DNA of 64,000 nucleotides from Otis tarda. Taxonomy: Eukaryota > Chordata > Aves > Otidiformes > Otididae. The translations under genes were made by a program, and so were the position numbers. This document shows positions 11,301 through 23,449 of the stretch, in pieces. A model generated the notes under the pieces. The model saw only the letters and a list, made by a program, of their open reading frames with translations, had not been told where the DNA came from and did no database searches. The stretch lies in contig CM048572.1 of NCBI GenBank assembly GCA_026413225.1, forward strand, positions 6,634,001 to 6,698,000, in the 5' to 3' direction. How positions within the stretch are numbered: position 1 is the stretch's first letter; every line of letters starts with the position of its first letter.

Positions 11301-12905
11301 GGGACAACCTGCTGTCCCTCCGGAACAGCTCCTCACACCAATCCCTCTCTCCGCAGGCCCCGAGTACCAGAAGCGGAAGCTGATGCAGGAGATCATGGAG
11401 AACGCCGAGCACGCCGTCAACATGGAGGAGGAGGCGCCACGGCCCGAGGCTGCTCCGCCACCCCCCACGCCCCCCGAGAGTCCCCAGCTCCATGAGCAGG
11501 ACGAGGCCCGCCGCCGCCCCAGCCCGGCCTCCAGCCCCGCCGCCACCCCTCCCGAGGCCAAGCGGGCCAAGGCAGCCCCTCGCCAGGACGGCGCCCTCCG
11601 TCCGGGCAGCTGGGCCGAGGCGGGCGGCCGGGCGGGCGGCAGCAGCCCCGTGCCCCCCGAGGGCGAGGGCCGGCCAGCCTCGCGGGGCTGGGGCCGTCCC
11701 GCCGAGCAGATGGAGATCGGGCCGCTGCAGAGGATGGCACACGAGCCCGACGTCGAGCTCATCAAGGGCTACCACAGCTACGCCGTCCGGACCTCCTCGG
11801 TCTCCCCCACCATGGACTATGAGGAGGAGCAGCTCCCCGAGCCCGAGCCGCCCTCCCCTGAGCCCCACGGGGACCCCCAGCACCGAGGGGGCACCCCGGC
11901 CCCGCTGCAGGAGCGGGAGGAGAAGCCACTGGCCAGGGTGGAGGCCAAGCCAGAGCCGCCCCGGCCCAAGGAGCCGAAGCAGCGCCCCAGCCCCGAGCAC
12001 AGGGCCGTGGGCCGGGCTGAGCCCACCGCCGACAAGAAGACTGAGGCCAGGGCGCCGGGGCGGACGGAGCCCAAGGCAGGGGCCAAGCGGGGCCCAGCCC
12101 CAGTGGCAACGGTGGCGGCAGCGAAGGAGGCGGAGGAGTGCGAAGAGGTGACGTGAGGGCAGCCTTGGAGCCATCTTTGCTTTTTTTTTTTGGCTTATTG
12201 TTCCCCTAGAGGTCAGAAAGGGCCCAGAGGGATGCAGAGCCCACGGACTGGGGGCTACAGCGGGCGCTGAGCGGTGTCCAGAGGCTCTTTTCCGGATCCC
12301 AAAGCCCGCTGCAGGAGGGCCTTGGTTTCCCCTCTCCTGCCACCTTCTCAGTCCACCCTGCCCCAGCTACCCAGGCTGGTGTCCATAACCCTGTTATTTT
12401 AACTTCTTCTTTCTGCCAGGGTAGATATGCTTTTCTTGTTTCAAAATCTGAGGAAAACAGGCTTTTTCTGATTCATTTTTCAACTTTACAAACTTGGGTG
12501 CTGTGAGAGGAGAGAGGAGTTGGTGGGGAGCAGCTTGACGTGGACCTGCCAGTCTCAGTGCCTGTGGTCAGCGTCCCCTTTAATCTGCTTTAGCCTTAGA
12601 GGCAGCCTGGTTTAGCCTCCTTAGAAGGAGTTTGCAGAGGAGAAATAGGAATAAGGATTGATAGATATTCAACCAACCTGAAATTCAGGGTTTTTATTAA
12701 ATGCCAGATTTCTGTGCTTTGGGAGGGGGCGATTCCTGTGGTTTTGAGTAGCAGAATCAAGCTGTATCTGTCTCCTCACCTGGAATTGTGGTGTGTAATA
12801 CTCTGTTCTGGGTTTTCCTTTCAGGGACCTAACACAATCGTGATCTGCATGGTCATCTTACTGAACATTGGTCTGGCCATCCTATTTGTACATTTTTTGA
12901 CATGA
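8205..12905 (+). CDS. JPH2: Junctophilin-2, C-terminal 329 residues (partial gene)
   Basis: Junctophilins tether the plasma membrane/T-tubule to the sarcoplasmic reticulum. N-terminal MORN repeats bind the plasma membrane and a C-terminal segment anchors in the SR. JPH2 is the heart and skeletal-muscle form. The window has join(8205-8323, 11357-12147, 12825-12905), with consistent phases and GT-AG sites. In order, these encode the end of the alanine-rich helical spacer with the family hallmark [16 protein letters not shown], a long Pro/Glu/Ala-rich divergent region with the JPH2-specific GYHSYAVRT block, and the tail anchor ending in [18 protein letters not shown]2 is favoured over JPH1, JPH3 and JPH4 by [17 protein letters not shown] and [14 protein letters not shown]. 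The MORN exons and the start codon are outside the window. The gene points towards the TRH-receptor gene, tail to tail. Confidence 0.97.
8324..11356 (+). other. JPH2: JPH2 intron 3
   Basis: This 3.0-kb intron is bounded by GTGAGA at 8324 and a CTCTCCGCAG acceptor ending at 11356. I see no additional exon, RNA gene or recognisable mobile element in it. The junction falls inside a glycine codon (GG from the flanking exon ends). Confidence 0.9.
11357..12147 (+). CDS. JPH2: JPH2 exon 4: divergent disordered region
   Basis: The 791 bases complete a glycine codon and add 263 codons. The segment opens with [15 protein letters not shown], continues as a low-complexity Pro/Ala/Glu/Arg-rich sequence, and contains AKRAKAAP (a basic patch where mammalian JPH2 has its described nuclear-localisation segment) and [11 protein letters not shown]. 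By family comparison the AVR-T bond is the likely counterpart of the reported C-terminal calpain site; this is inference. The exon is extremely GC-rich with strong third-position G/C, which opens long spurious frames on both strands. The donor is taken at 12148 because it preserves phase into the anchor exon. Confidence 0.95.
12148..12824 (+). other. JPH2: JPH2 intron 4, with in-frame stop and ATTAAA
   Basis: This 677-base intron runs from GTGACG at 12148 to TTTCAG ending at 12824. Reading through the donor adds V and T and then meets TGA at 12154-12156, so an unspliced or prematurely polyadenylated transcript would lack the membrane anchor. ATTAAA occurs at 12696-12701 and is followed by G/T-rich sequence. 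Confidence 0.9.
12825..12905 (+). CDS. JPH2: JPH2 exon 5: C-terminal SR membrane anchor
   Basis: Twenty-six codons plus TGA (12903-12905) encode [16 protein letters not shown] followed by [10 protein letters not shown]. This is the single C-terminal transmembrane helix that inserts junctophilin into the SR membrane. The end is almost identical across JPH1 and JPH2. The acceptor is cctttcag ending at 12824, phase 0. Confidence 0.97.
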   Translation, partial: GPNTIVICMVILLNIGLAILFVHFLT

Positions 12906-12922
12906 TGTGCCCCTCGGACAAG
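12906..12922 (+). other. JPH2: JPH2 3' UTR start with splice donor
   Basis: Seventeen bases after the stop there is a strong donor (AAG|gtaaga at 12922/12923). This agrees with junctophilin genes having a separate, mostly non-coding last exon. I could not place the acceptor or the end of that exon. AATAAA near 13602 and others further on are possible poly(A) signals, but none can be chosen from the sequence alone. Confidence 0.6.
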
Positions 12923-15900
12923 GTAAGACAAGCAATGAGATTTTATCCTCAATTTTTAGACTTCACTGTGGACGGTTTAGGGTTGACTGGCTTTACTGCT
13001 GACACAAATCATTCACTGAGGGATGCCTGGGTGATGGAAATGCATGGACGTTTATTCAATACATGCAATTGCCTTGCGTTGAGCGTTGAGATTCTCAGTT
13101 ACCCCTTGTCTGTTCCAAGAGTATTTGTGCAGTAATTTCAGGGGATAGTTCTTGAGTCTTTTCATAGAATCATTTTCTCAGATTTAAAAAATTGAACTGT
13201 GTTGACTGGATACAATCCCGCAGTATAGTTTTGCTTTCCCAGTTGGAGGGACATGATTCATGGAGACTTTCCTGTGCAAGAATGTGTGATGTTAATTTTG
13301 AAATTTGTTTTCTGCAAGAAACACTTTCAATTTGCTGTTCCGTGGCCGCTGCTGCCAGGTAACTCGTGTGTTGTAGTATTTCTTGGCACTCAGCCCAGCA
13401 AGAGGCAGGAGCACAAAGAGAATGTGAAACTGAAATTTGCAGCTCTGATTGCACCCGTGCTAGTTCTGCAGCTGTTGTTATGTAGCTGTGTTACTAAAGG
13501 TAAATACGAGTTGAGATGTGTATCTGGCTAAGGTTAAACTGGAGCTCGCTCTGGTCTTCCAGTTGAATTGGGATGAGGGTTTGCGTTTGGATTTGGTGGC
13601 AATAAAATTTTATGAGGTTTCTTGTGCCTGTGGGTTCCTGCACGCAGGAATGTGTCATGGGTTTGCACAAGATTTCTGTTGCCTTGGGCTCAAATATTGC
13701 AAAAAAAAAACCCAAACCATCAAGGCTGAACCTGACCCTTGGGCCTCATGTGAAGATAATGTGAGAGGCTTCTCCCAAGCCCACGTGAGGGTATCAGGTT
13801 GCCTTCCCAGTGCCTCCTGGGGATAAAACTGCTCCTCTGGGTACTGCTTTCTGTCTGATATTAGTCCTCACTCAGCTTGCACCGGTGAAAGCCTTGCAGC
13901 CAGCCACGATTACGTGTTGGTTGTGTGGTTTGCTCCCCCTTGACTCTCCCGTTCATATCTGTTTAGGACAGGCATTGCTGCTGATGGAGACCACAGACCT
14001 TAGTGGGGATTAAATCTCAGCCACCTGGAAACACCTAAGAGATCCCAAGGTTGCACTGCAAACGTGAACTTTAAACAAAAGTGCCTGAAGATCAGTTCAG
14101 TCTCCCTGCTCCCAGGCTGTGACTGGCCTCTGCAATCTACCAAGGAAAAGCCAGGGTTTCTGCAATTCAACCTCCTTCTCTTCTTTGTATAAAATAGCAG
14201 TTGCCTTAAATTGTTCTCACCAAAGCCATCAACTGTCCTGTCATGCCAGGGATGAGGGATTTATCTGTAGCTGTAGGAAAATGAGTGAGAAGGTCTCATC
14301 CATGCACACTGATGTGTTTTGTAACTTCCTTGGTTGACCCGGTGTCAGAGATTTCCCAAAGAATATCATCCATGATGTGGAGATGAAGCAATACACAGCA
14401 ACTGAAATGACTCATGAGAGCTGCGCCGTGGCTACAGGTGGACAACATCGCCCTCCATGCTCGGAAGTCATCCAAAGGGACGAACAAAAAGTCTTTCCTT
14501 TCCCTGTTGTCTGGAGTTGTTTTCCGCGTATGGAGGACTGAGAGGGGGAGCAAGTTGAAATTGGGCTTGTTTAAGTGTAACCAGAGTCCTGCCCATGCCT
14601 GCCGACGCGCCACAGATGGGGGCTTTGGGGTGGGGTGCGAGGGACTGGCTGATCCGAGGCTGTTCATGCGTGCGGGGGGTGCTGCGGGTGGAAATGGTGC
14701 CTGTTTTGGGACCAGGCACCATCTGGACGCTCGCCTGCCATCAGCAGTGCTCTGCACAGAAACATCTTGCCGTGGGAGACTTTCCACTATAATGGCAAAG
14801 GAAGTAGGTGTGCTGAATCTGTCCCTTTCCCTCTTTTTTCTAAGAAAATGGTGCGAGTTACAATGAAAAGGAGGTACTTACTGAAAAATAACCCCATATG
14901 CCTGCAGGTTCCTCCCCTTGGTGCGCTGGGCTGCAGGGGGGGCTCCTGGGCTCTCTCATTGCAAAAGAGTGAACAGACTTTCCAGGCAGAGGATGCAGGA
15001 TGGCTGTCGTGGAAGAGGTTACGTTATTTCTGGAAGGAAAAAGGTGCAGAGACCTGAGTGACTCCAATGTATTTGAGTGTTAGGCTCAAAAATACGCAGC
15101 AGCCAGACTTTCAGCAGTGATAGAGTACGGAGGGGCAATTCTAGCTGTTGTTCTTGTGTGTGAGGCTTAGAGGCCTGAGCGGTTTGCACCGAATATTCCC
15201 AAAGCTGCGACAGAGAGTGACCTTTGGGAGGAGATGTTTCCACCATGATCTGCTCTGATCCTTAGCAGTGCGAGCTTAGAAAGTCAGCACAGATGAAGTT
15301 ACAGTTTAGTGTGAGGCTGAGTGCTTGGACATGTTTCTTCCTTCTTTTAAGAGCAATATGTATTTTCTATCCCTTTTTAAGATAACCGGAAATGTTATTT
15401 ACAGTTGGTTGTGCACCTCTGTGTATCCTGAAGTCCCACAGCACAGGACTGGGTGGGAAAACCTGAGGGACTGCAAAGAATGGGAAAAAGATGGTTAAGG
15501 AAAAAAACAGATGCCCAGTCTGCTCCAAAGGTCAATCTGAAAGGATTTCAGAGGCAGGGTGGCAGACAGGCAGAGGTTTACACTGACTGGAGGCACAGGG
15601 CAAAACCTGCCTATTTTATCTGCTCTAATTATGACGTAAGAGAGTGAGAATAATTCAGTACTTTTCTTTGTGAACCAAGTTTATTTTTTAACCTTATTAA
15701 GCTCAGGAAAGTTGCCACAGTAGCAAATACGTGGTGTTAACTGTGGGAGAAGTGAATGTGATCCCTTCCTAAAAGCCATCTGGCTGTACCAGTCCTGAGA
15801 AAGCTGTGCAGCATCATCTACACTTCCACAGAGCGTAGTTTAGTAGCAATTTGCTTCTTTCTTTTTTTCTTAAGTATAAATGTATTGCAAACCCCAGGCT

Positions 15901-16180
15901 CTGCTGCCTTTGACGTTTTATCTCTGTTTGCTGGCGCTCACTTGCCAGCTCTGCAGTTTTGATATGCCAACTGCTTTTATTAACCACCAAGACAATTTCC
16001 GTTGAGAGACCTGAGGGGCTTTTATTTATCACTAAGCACAAAAATTGATCTTTTTCAACAGTGCTAAGGTACTTCCCCCCCGCCTCAATTTTTTATGCAT
16101 GTGATGTGCACTCAGTAATGTGCTTTCCTCTAGTAACCTTCTGAGAAAAGTAGGTAGATTTGCTTTTATGTGACGTATAA

Positions 16181-16213
16181 ATATATCCATATTGCGCTGA
16201 GGTATGGATATAT
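16181..16213. repeat. 10-bp perfect inverted repeat in AT-rich DNA
   Basis: ATATATCCAT at 16181-16190 is matched by its reverse complement at 16204-16213, with a 13-base loop, followed by alternating TATA sequence to about 16229. No function is evident. Confidence 0.5.
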
Positions 16214-19114
16214 ACACGTATATATATAGCCCCTTAGGGATTTCGTTTTCTTAGATGCAAAAATTACAGATTTACCTCAAACTGCATGCTTTCAAAACTG
16301 ACTAGGGTATTGTGTTATACTTTTCAGGTCTTACAAAGATGCAGATACATTTCACTCTTCACACAAAAATACCTTCATCACAGATTTTGCAAGCTGTTTA
16401 CTACAACCTGTGTACTACTGTCTGGAGTTTTGTCGGTTGTTCTGCTGGATTACGTGCAATAATAAACAGTTATCTGCTCACTGTATCCATGTGGATCTTT
16501 GCAGGGGAAGCTCCAGATTTCTTTCCAGGCTGACACATTCACTCCAGTCTTAAAGGAGAGTTCATCAACAGGTGGTGCACAATTTCACAGGTGGCATCTG
16601 GATGGTTTTTAGCATTTTCCCAATATCTATTTCAAAATCTTGGGTTTTTTTTGTTGAGGGGGGGTACTTTGCAAAGAGAACTGTTTTCACTAATTCCTTT
16701 TTTAAAGTTTGGTACCAGATGTTTGAGGACACCTCCAGGTCTCCAAGCAAGCTCTGGGTGCTACCGTCACGCTGACCCCTTCCAGAGGTTGCACGAGGCA
16801 GGGAGGAAAGGCGGGCTCGCTGGCCCAAAGCCTGCCTGGGCGATGCAGACGGCCGCTGACAGGTCCCTTCGTAGCCTCCTGACCCCAGAGCTGCTGCCAA
16901 GTTTCTTCCAAGCTGTGAGTCACTGCCTGCACCTCCAGCACCACGTTCCTTGGTTTGGAGAGGACTGATTCTCCTCTGGCCTGTCCTCTCGCTCAGCCTC
17001 TCAAAATGGCCAAAGTGAGAGGAAAGCCAGGTGTGAGGGACAGGGAAGTGGCAGCTGGGGGAAGAGTGAGTTACAGAAGAGGATGGGAGAACGGCCCAGC
17101 ACCAGCCAGGGGCAGCAAGGCCTGGGGGCCTGAGGAATCCAGAGTAGCTGAAACCTTAAATCCCCTTTCTATTTCTGGAGTGTCTCACATGAGCAAAGCT
17201 GGGCTCTGCAGAGGGGCTGGCGGGACGCAGGCTCAGCCTCCACAGGCAACAGGGCCTCCTCTGACTTCTGTGGGACACAAGGGGTCTCATGGCAGAAGAT
17301 TTCATGTTCTAGTAGGGACTTAAGGAGCTGAGTTTGGTGAAATGATGGCTTTACTCTCCTCTGGCCTTGTTTTGCTTCTGATATGGGAGGAACCAGCAGT
17401 GCCTCATTCATCCAGTCTCTGGGAGGAGGCTGGGGGCAGCAGTGTAACCAGAGCCCTTTGCACCTCATAAATCTCAGGCTGATGAATGGAGCAGATCTTT
17501 GGCCCGTGTGTGGCAGAGGCAGCAGGCGGAGGGGGTGGGTCTGCTGCTAAAGCAATGATGTATTGCTTCAAAAATATTAATAAAGGCAAAATGAAAAGCC
17601 TGCCCCTTCCCCAGGGTAGTGGGAATAGTGCTGGGTCTGCCTCAGGAGCTGCTGGTTTCAGAGGTAACATCCCCCACACTGCTGCCGGCTGAGGGTCCCC
17701 GGGTGTGGGCAGGGAGGTGTCTGATATGTGAGAAGCAGGATAAAGACACTGGCCTGATCCTGTGACCGAAGGGCAGCAGCCTTGGTCTCCATCGGTGGGA
17801 GGGAAGGTGCAATTTGAGCCCCGATGTCCTTTGAACATGACCTGCCCAGGCGTCCCAGGGACGGCCATGCTTGCCCTCCACCATTCTTGAGGGGCATCAA
17901 GGCTCGCGGGAGCAACCCCCTCTCTTGGCCTTCATCTTTGCACAAGAGGAAGGGCCAGAGCTGGGGCCAAGGCGGTCCCGACAGTGAGTGGGTACTGGGA
18001 AGTGGAGAGCGGCTACTGTGCTCCTTTCTGGCCCGGAAGCTGGGAACAGGGCTGGCTCCACGCTGCCACCTTTGCTCCAAGACCTTTCCTGGAGGAAGCC
18101 AAAGTGAGTCCCAGGAGCATTAACGCATCAGGGAGTAGCCACCGTTAGCGACTCCAGGAAAAATGTTTTCTCTTACCTGGTCACGGCTTAGACCCCAGCC
18201 CAGGCTCCGAAGGCACTGGCTTTCCCCTCCTGCCTGGCCAAGCCAAGGGCACATCTTACCCGGCTTGGCCCCTGGTAGCCACTAGCTCCTGTCCTCTTCT
18301 GCCAGAAACACTCGCGCTGCATGGCTGGAAAAAGTAGTGTTTATTTTATTTCCTCTAAGCAGCCACCCACGCTGTGCCCGTGAGGAGGCAGCAGCCAGCA
18401 TGGGAGGACAACGGGCCCTCGCTGACCATCCCAAAATCCTATTAGCACTGGGACCACCCCAGGACCTTCTCCTTGAGAGGGGAAAGCTTGTAAAAGCTTC
18501 GCAGCTCATGGCTTCAGGCGTTCTCTTTTGGAGGAGCAGTGAGTGGCCGCAGGTGCACTTGCAGCATCCCCTGTCTCTATAGAAACAGCACACTTGGAGC
18601 ACAATTCAGGAGGTGGTTATTAAAGAAAATTCAGCAATTATAAAACACAGATTTTACTTAATAATTCTGCTCATCACCCATGGCACAGGGGACCTGTGGC
18701 AGTGCAGTCACATTCCCTTCCTCAGGCAATAGCTGGGGAAATGCCCCTGATCTGGAGCATGGGTGATGCCATCAGTGTCCTCCCGTTTAACCGCTGGCAG
18801 GGCAGAAATGTGCAGGACCGGTCAACTGCTAAACAGAGGGTTTTCAGTAAATGAGAGTCAGTCCTGCGGGACTGGTGAGCGTCAATCCGCTGTGCATCAC
18901 AGTGTGCTCCCCAAAATGGATCCCTTTGTTTGAAGAGTGCTGAGGAGCAACCCCCGAGCGAGCAGAGAGGAGGCAGGTCCCAGGGCAGCACTGGCCAAAG
19001 AGCCAGTGGGAAACATGGATTGCAAAATAAACAAGTAACTGCTGGGTGATTACATTAATACTGCTGGAGGGCTCTCCCCCAGGCTTTATTAGCAGCTCTG
19101 TAATTGGGGCCTGC

Positions 19115-19132
19115 TTGAACTAATTAGTTCAA
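19115..19132. promoter_or_regulatory. 18-bp perfect palindrome centred on TAATTA
   Basis: The sequence ttgaactaattagttcaa is its own reverse complement. Its centre is a homeodomain-type TAATTA core, and its right edge reads TTCAAAG, the reverse complement of a TCF/LEF-like CTTTGAA. The surrounding 200 bases are AT-rich with several ATTA cores. This is a candidate conserved regulatory element in the JPH2-TRHR interval, judged from sequence texture only. Confidence 0.35.
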
Positions 19133-22100
19133 AGAAGCAGCCAGAGGCCAGAGCAGGTTGAAAAGGGGTTGTTATCAAATTCATTCCCTAATGAGTGGTC
19201 CACCCTCTCTTGTGGCTCTGAAAAATTTAAGCAGTTGCTCAGCATTCTCTCCAGTGACGCGAGCATTACTAATTTAACGGTACCACTGTTTTAGTTTTAG
19301 TAATGTGTTCTTTGCAGGATTGTACCACAGAGCCAAAGCCGAGCTCTAATAGCCTGCTCTGGTTGCTGGGGAATGCTGGGTGCCCTCGTGGTCTTTTCCT
19401 CCCTTTTTTAGGGAACTGCTGGTGTTTTGTGGGTCACTCTCTAAATTGGCTCCTGGGACACCGGCCAGGATGGCAGGGAGAGGGTCTCCCAAAGAGCCAC
19501 CACACGGCCTCGCTCTCCTCTGGTGCAGGCTGGCATGGATGCCGAATTTCCACCCCCTCCACCCAAAATACCTTTTCCACCACCCGAATCTAGAGGTAAG
19601 GTAAGAAGACAGCCTGACTGGGGCTTAAACTGAAGATTTTCATAAGTTATTTCAACTTTTGTGTTTAGCAGGAGTAAATAACCCTTGCTGGGGACCCATC
19701 CATGGTGATTACTGCGTGGCCTCGTTCACCAATGCGCTGGGACCGGCCAGATTCAGGTAAACATGCTGGATGTGGTGTCTCCTACCCTGGGTGTCTCTGA
19801 TGAATGCTATGAGCTTCAGCCAACCCGTGGTTCTCCCTCTCACTCATCCCTTTCCTACCAGCCCTTCCCCAAGCTGCTGCCTCCTCTGTCACCCTCTCTG
19901 CACTGCTCACAAATTCATTCTCCTCCTTGAGGCTCTGTGGCAATGCCAGGTCCCCCCTCTTCTGCCAAGGGACTTGTCTGCTGTGTAATCGAAGAAAGCA
20001 GATGGCATTTTACCAGGTCAACAATCACTGGAAGGGCTTCACTTAAGAAACTAACAGGTTAGATTAAATTGAGGAGCAGCTTCAAGGGGGTAAATTGTTT
20101 TGGAGTAATAGGTTTTCTATTTGGTGACATATTTATAAACTCACAGCCTACACTCATGCTGTTGAGAGTAAAATGCAGCTTCAGACTTTATGAGCAGCGT
20201 GGGGTGTTGCAGGGTACAAGGTCATCCATGCTCAAGCTTGAAGGGGGGTCTTTGATTTCTTAAAAGCAATTAAGGTTTTTATTCAGACCCTGGATATCCA
20301 GAGGAAATTACAGTGATGATTTATTTGTTTCTATTCCTTTCTGCTGGTGATTTGTTTCCTGACAGCACACAGGTGCCTGTCCTCTCAACCGGCTTCTCCT
20401 TAGCATGCAGAGTGCTGACCTTCCGCCTCCACTTCCACCTAAAACTCTCTCAAATCCTCCTAACGTGTCAGAATATGTGCGGGAAGAAGGAGTAGGAACT
20501 CATTCCTCATCTACAGAGTTTAATGCTCTGGTGCATTTGCTGGAGATCTTGTGGTGCTGGGGGAATTTATCTGCCAATTACTTCTCAAAAAAAAACACAA
20601 GGGTCGTGCAGTACTTGGCAGATAAGGGCAGAAAGGGGAGAAGAGAACTGAGTTTTAATTGAATCCCAAGTATGTTGAACAAAAAATTTCAGAACTGTCA
20701 ATTAGCTGTTGGCCTGGAGCTGAAATTTAATTAAGCGAATAGTGCTTTTAGGATGTCTCTGTCTGGAGGAAAAAAGCATAAAGAGGAACAGTGAAGACTG
20801 GAAATGTGATGGGGAGGCAGAAAAGATCCTGCTGGAGGTGCTTCAGAGCTGAGCTGCCACTTCAGTTTGCAAAGATCAAGGCTGTCTGCTAAACTGCACA
20901 GCCCATGCCTGAGAAATACCTTAGGTCAGGATGCAGGTGGGTTTCCAAGCTCAGACAGTAAATCCTCTTCCCGCATGGCCTCAGGACAAAGCTGGCTTTC
21001 CTGCTGCTCTCTGCACCCACAGAAAAGCCCAGCCCTGAGGAGATGCTGCCTGTGCTCGAGGCTGCGGGGAGGCACCATCCTCCACAGCCCCCCAGCACCG
21101 AGGGCAGCTGGGCTCTGCTTTGCTGCGTGATCTAGTTACTGGACCAAAGCAAACAGCAGGTTAATTTTCTCTCTTCTTTCCTTGCCATCCCCTGTCCCCT
21201 TACAGCTGTACAGATTAGTTGGCTGGAGAGCAGGGAGGGAAAGGGGAGAGGAGAGGACGGGATGCTGCTCGCTGCGTGTCTCTGGCTGTCAGGGCTGGCT
21301 GTGGCGTGTGTGCACCCAAAAGTGCCTGTGAGCTCAGGGCACTGTGCCCCAGGGAGCTGCAAGCCACAGCTGGCTGTGAAGATGAAGAAAATTAACTCCT
21401 ATGCTAGTTAGACAGCGTGGAGTGGCTTAAGGGGAAGAAGCTGTTATATTTTGAGGAGATAACTCTGACACCTTGGAAGAACGACTCATTAGCACAAGAC
21501 CCCAGCTTAAGGTCTGCGCTATGCATAAGTTATTCCTTTTAGCCTCAGCTCAGTCTGCGTGAGAGCTGATGGATCCAAAGGTAAGAGTTGACACATCCAA
21601 ACCTTAGCCCTGGATTTCACCAGGTCCAGGAGACCTTCCTCCTCCTACGCCTTACCTGTTACTTCAAGACACCCTGATCCTTACTGCTCTGATTTATCTG
21701 CAGATGCTTTTATCAATGCCTCGTTCTGAGCTGCTAAGGAAAAAAATCTGTTCTAAGGAGGGAAGAAATCAGTACTAGAGAAAATATTGTTACAAGCAAA
21801 TTGTTTCATTTCCTAGTTTCTTTTGCTAAGTGGAACAATTTTCTCACACTGTAGCAAAACAGTTCCATTTTCTTCAAGAAGCAAATCTCAAATCTCTGTG
21901 CAGAAAAACCTTAACAACAATAAAGAGTAACTTAGTTCTTAAATTCCAATATACACAAAAAAAGCACAAAAAAAAATGGCATGAATCCTTAAATTCCAAA
22001 CACATACTGCTTCAAATAATTGCAAAAAACAATGTGCTCTTACTTCATCCTGCAGTTATTTCAGGGGCAAAATCCATAGCTTAATAACTCACACTATAAT

Positions 22101-22404
22101 AATCATACATGCAAAGCCACCCTACACCAAAATGAAATCTGTCCTGGCCAGTTTCAACACATCAATGGAAGGTCAGGTCCTGTTCTGACTCACCCAGGGA
22201 AGAGATTTCCCATAGACACAGAATGGTTATTTAGCATCTTGTGCTCTTAAAAATATCACACCGATCTTTTCCGAAGTGGATGCAACATTCTAAGATCATT
22301 TAACACTGCAGTTTGGTGAAAAATGGTGTTGAAGGGTGAGGCTGAATTAGCTGTTCAAATATTTTTTTACAGTCACTGCAGGCTCACTGGTGGCTGACAC
22401 TTGC

Positions 22405-22410
22405 TTTATT
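22405..22410 (-). terminator. Candidate poly(A) signal of the TRH-receptor gene
   Basis: AATAAA on the minus strand lies about 1.05 kb past the receptor stop codon. It is the first clear one I saw downstream, apart from one overlapping the stop itself. Without transcript data it remains a candidate. Confidence 0.3.
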
Positions 22411-23449
22411 TGGCAAGAGCCTTAGCGTTTGGCACATCTGCAATCCTAGTCCAGATAGTTTCTTGCCAGTCTGGGGCAAGTGTCCTTGGGCTGGTTCCTT
22501 GGATGCCTCAGGTTACGAACATCCGCTTTGCTCACGAGATGATAGCAGCAGTGATTATAGTCAGTGTGTCACTTGTCACAAAATACTTGATGGACTTTCA
22601 CAAATTATTTTCAGGAAATAAAATAATTGCTTCACCTGCCAGTGACATGCAACTGTAGCTGGGACGGAGAGCAATGCTGCTCGACAGTAAGAAGCTACAC
22701 CACCCTGGGGCTTGCCGGACAAGGCTACGGTATCCAGCTGAAGCAACTAGAGGAATCTGGACAGAAAAGGTAAAATTATCCAAGAGGAACTTAGACCACA
22801 ATGTTGGAAGTATTACTACTACCTTAGGGGATGCTCGCTATTAGCATCTTCATTTTTCTGTAACATATCTAACTGGTCTGGGCCTTGGGTATATATGCTT
22901 CTGAGGTATGTGTCTTCCTCAGACAACTATGCTGAGATGAGAGGAGCCACTTTCTGGAAGTGCCTGATTGTCCCCATTAACTCTAAAGGTACTCCAGAGG
23001 GGCACCTTACATAGGGTGTCTGTGTTACAGGTGTGTAAATTCGGGTAGGTGAATCTCAGCCTATAGGAAAATTGTTCCAGCAGAAAGAAGCTGCTTCTTT
23101 TCCTTGAATGCCCTTCTCTTCCTGGATTTCCTTTCAACGTTCTGGCCTAACTCAACAAGCAGTTGCACTTGCACGTAACACAGAATAGCGTCGCACTGCT
23201 ATGTTTAACTACACAATCTTTAAAGATGCTAAACATTGACCCGTGCCTAACACTTCACCAAACAAGAATAAATTAGCATTAAGAAAAAGCAAATTAATTT
23301 GTTTTTAACAATCTGTTTTGTTAAATGCTCTGGAGAGGCATTAAATTAAGCTTGCTGCAATGCCAAAGCAATTTCTGTTAGCACTTTCCCAACTCAGTGC
23401 ATACAGCCGCATAGCTCCCACTTCCTGCATCGTTTCAAGGTCCCGGGAT

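Larger units (their letters stand above)
12923..23449. other. JPH2 3' UTR / JPH2-TRHR tail-to-tail interval
   Basis: This 10.5-kb stretch has no supportable protein-coding gene. It must contain the rest of the JPH2 3' UTR on the plus strand and the TRH-receptor 3' UTR on the minus strand. I noted a hairpin-forming AT-rich segment at 16181-16213, a TAATTA palindrome at 19115-19132 and purine-rich tracts near 21220-21262. The open frames are short and lack family resemblance. Confidence 0.7.

Noticed and set aside
11086..12174. 362-codon minus-strand open frame, and 219- and 342-codon plus-strand frames, over JPH2 exon 4
   Set aside because: They are by-products of the very GC-rich JPH2 exon, where stop codons are rare in all frames. 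The antisense and shifted products are low-complexity and resemble no family. The 342-codon frame is the JPH2 frame extended into introns at both ends.
13164..13190. Possible CR1 tail (catagaatcat)
   Set aside because: Only about ten bases resemble the CR1 terminus and the adjacent sequence does not match.
16181..16213. Possible functional hairpin or microRNA
   Set aside because: The stem is only 10-11 bp in TA-rich simple sequence; such structures arise readily by chance.
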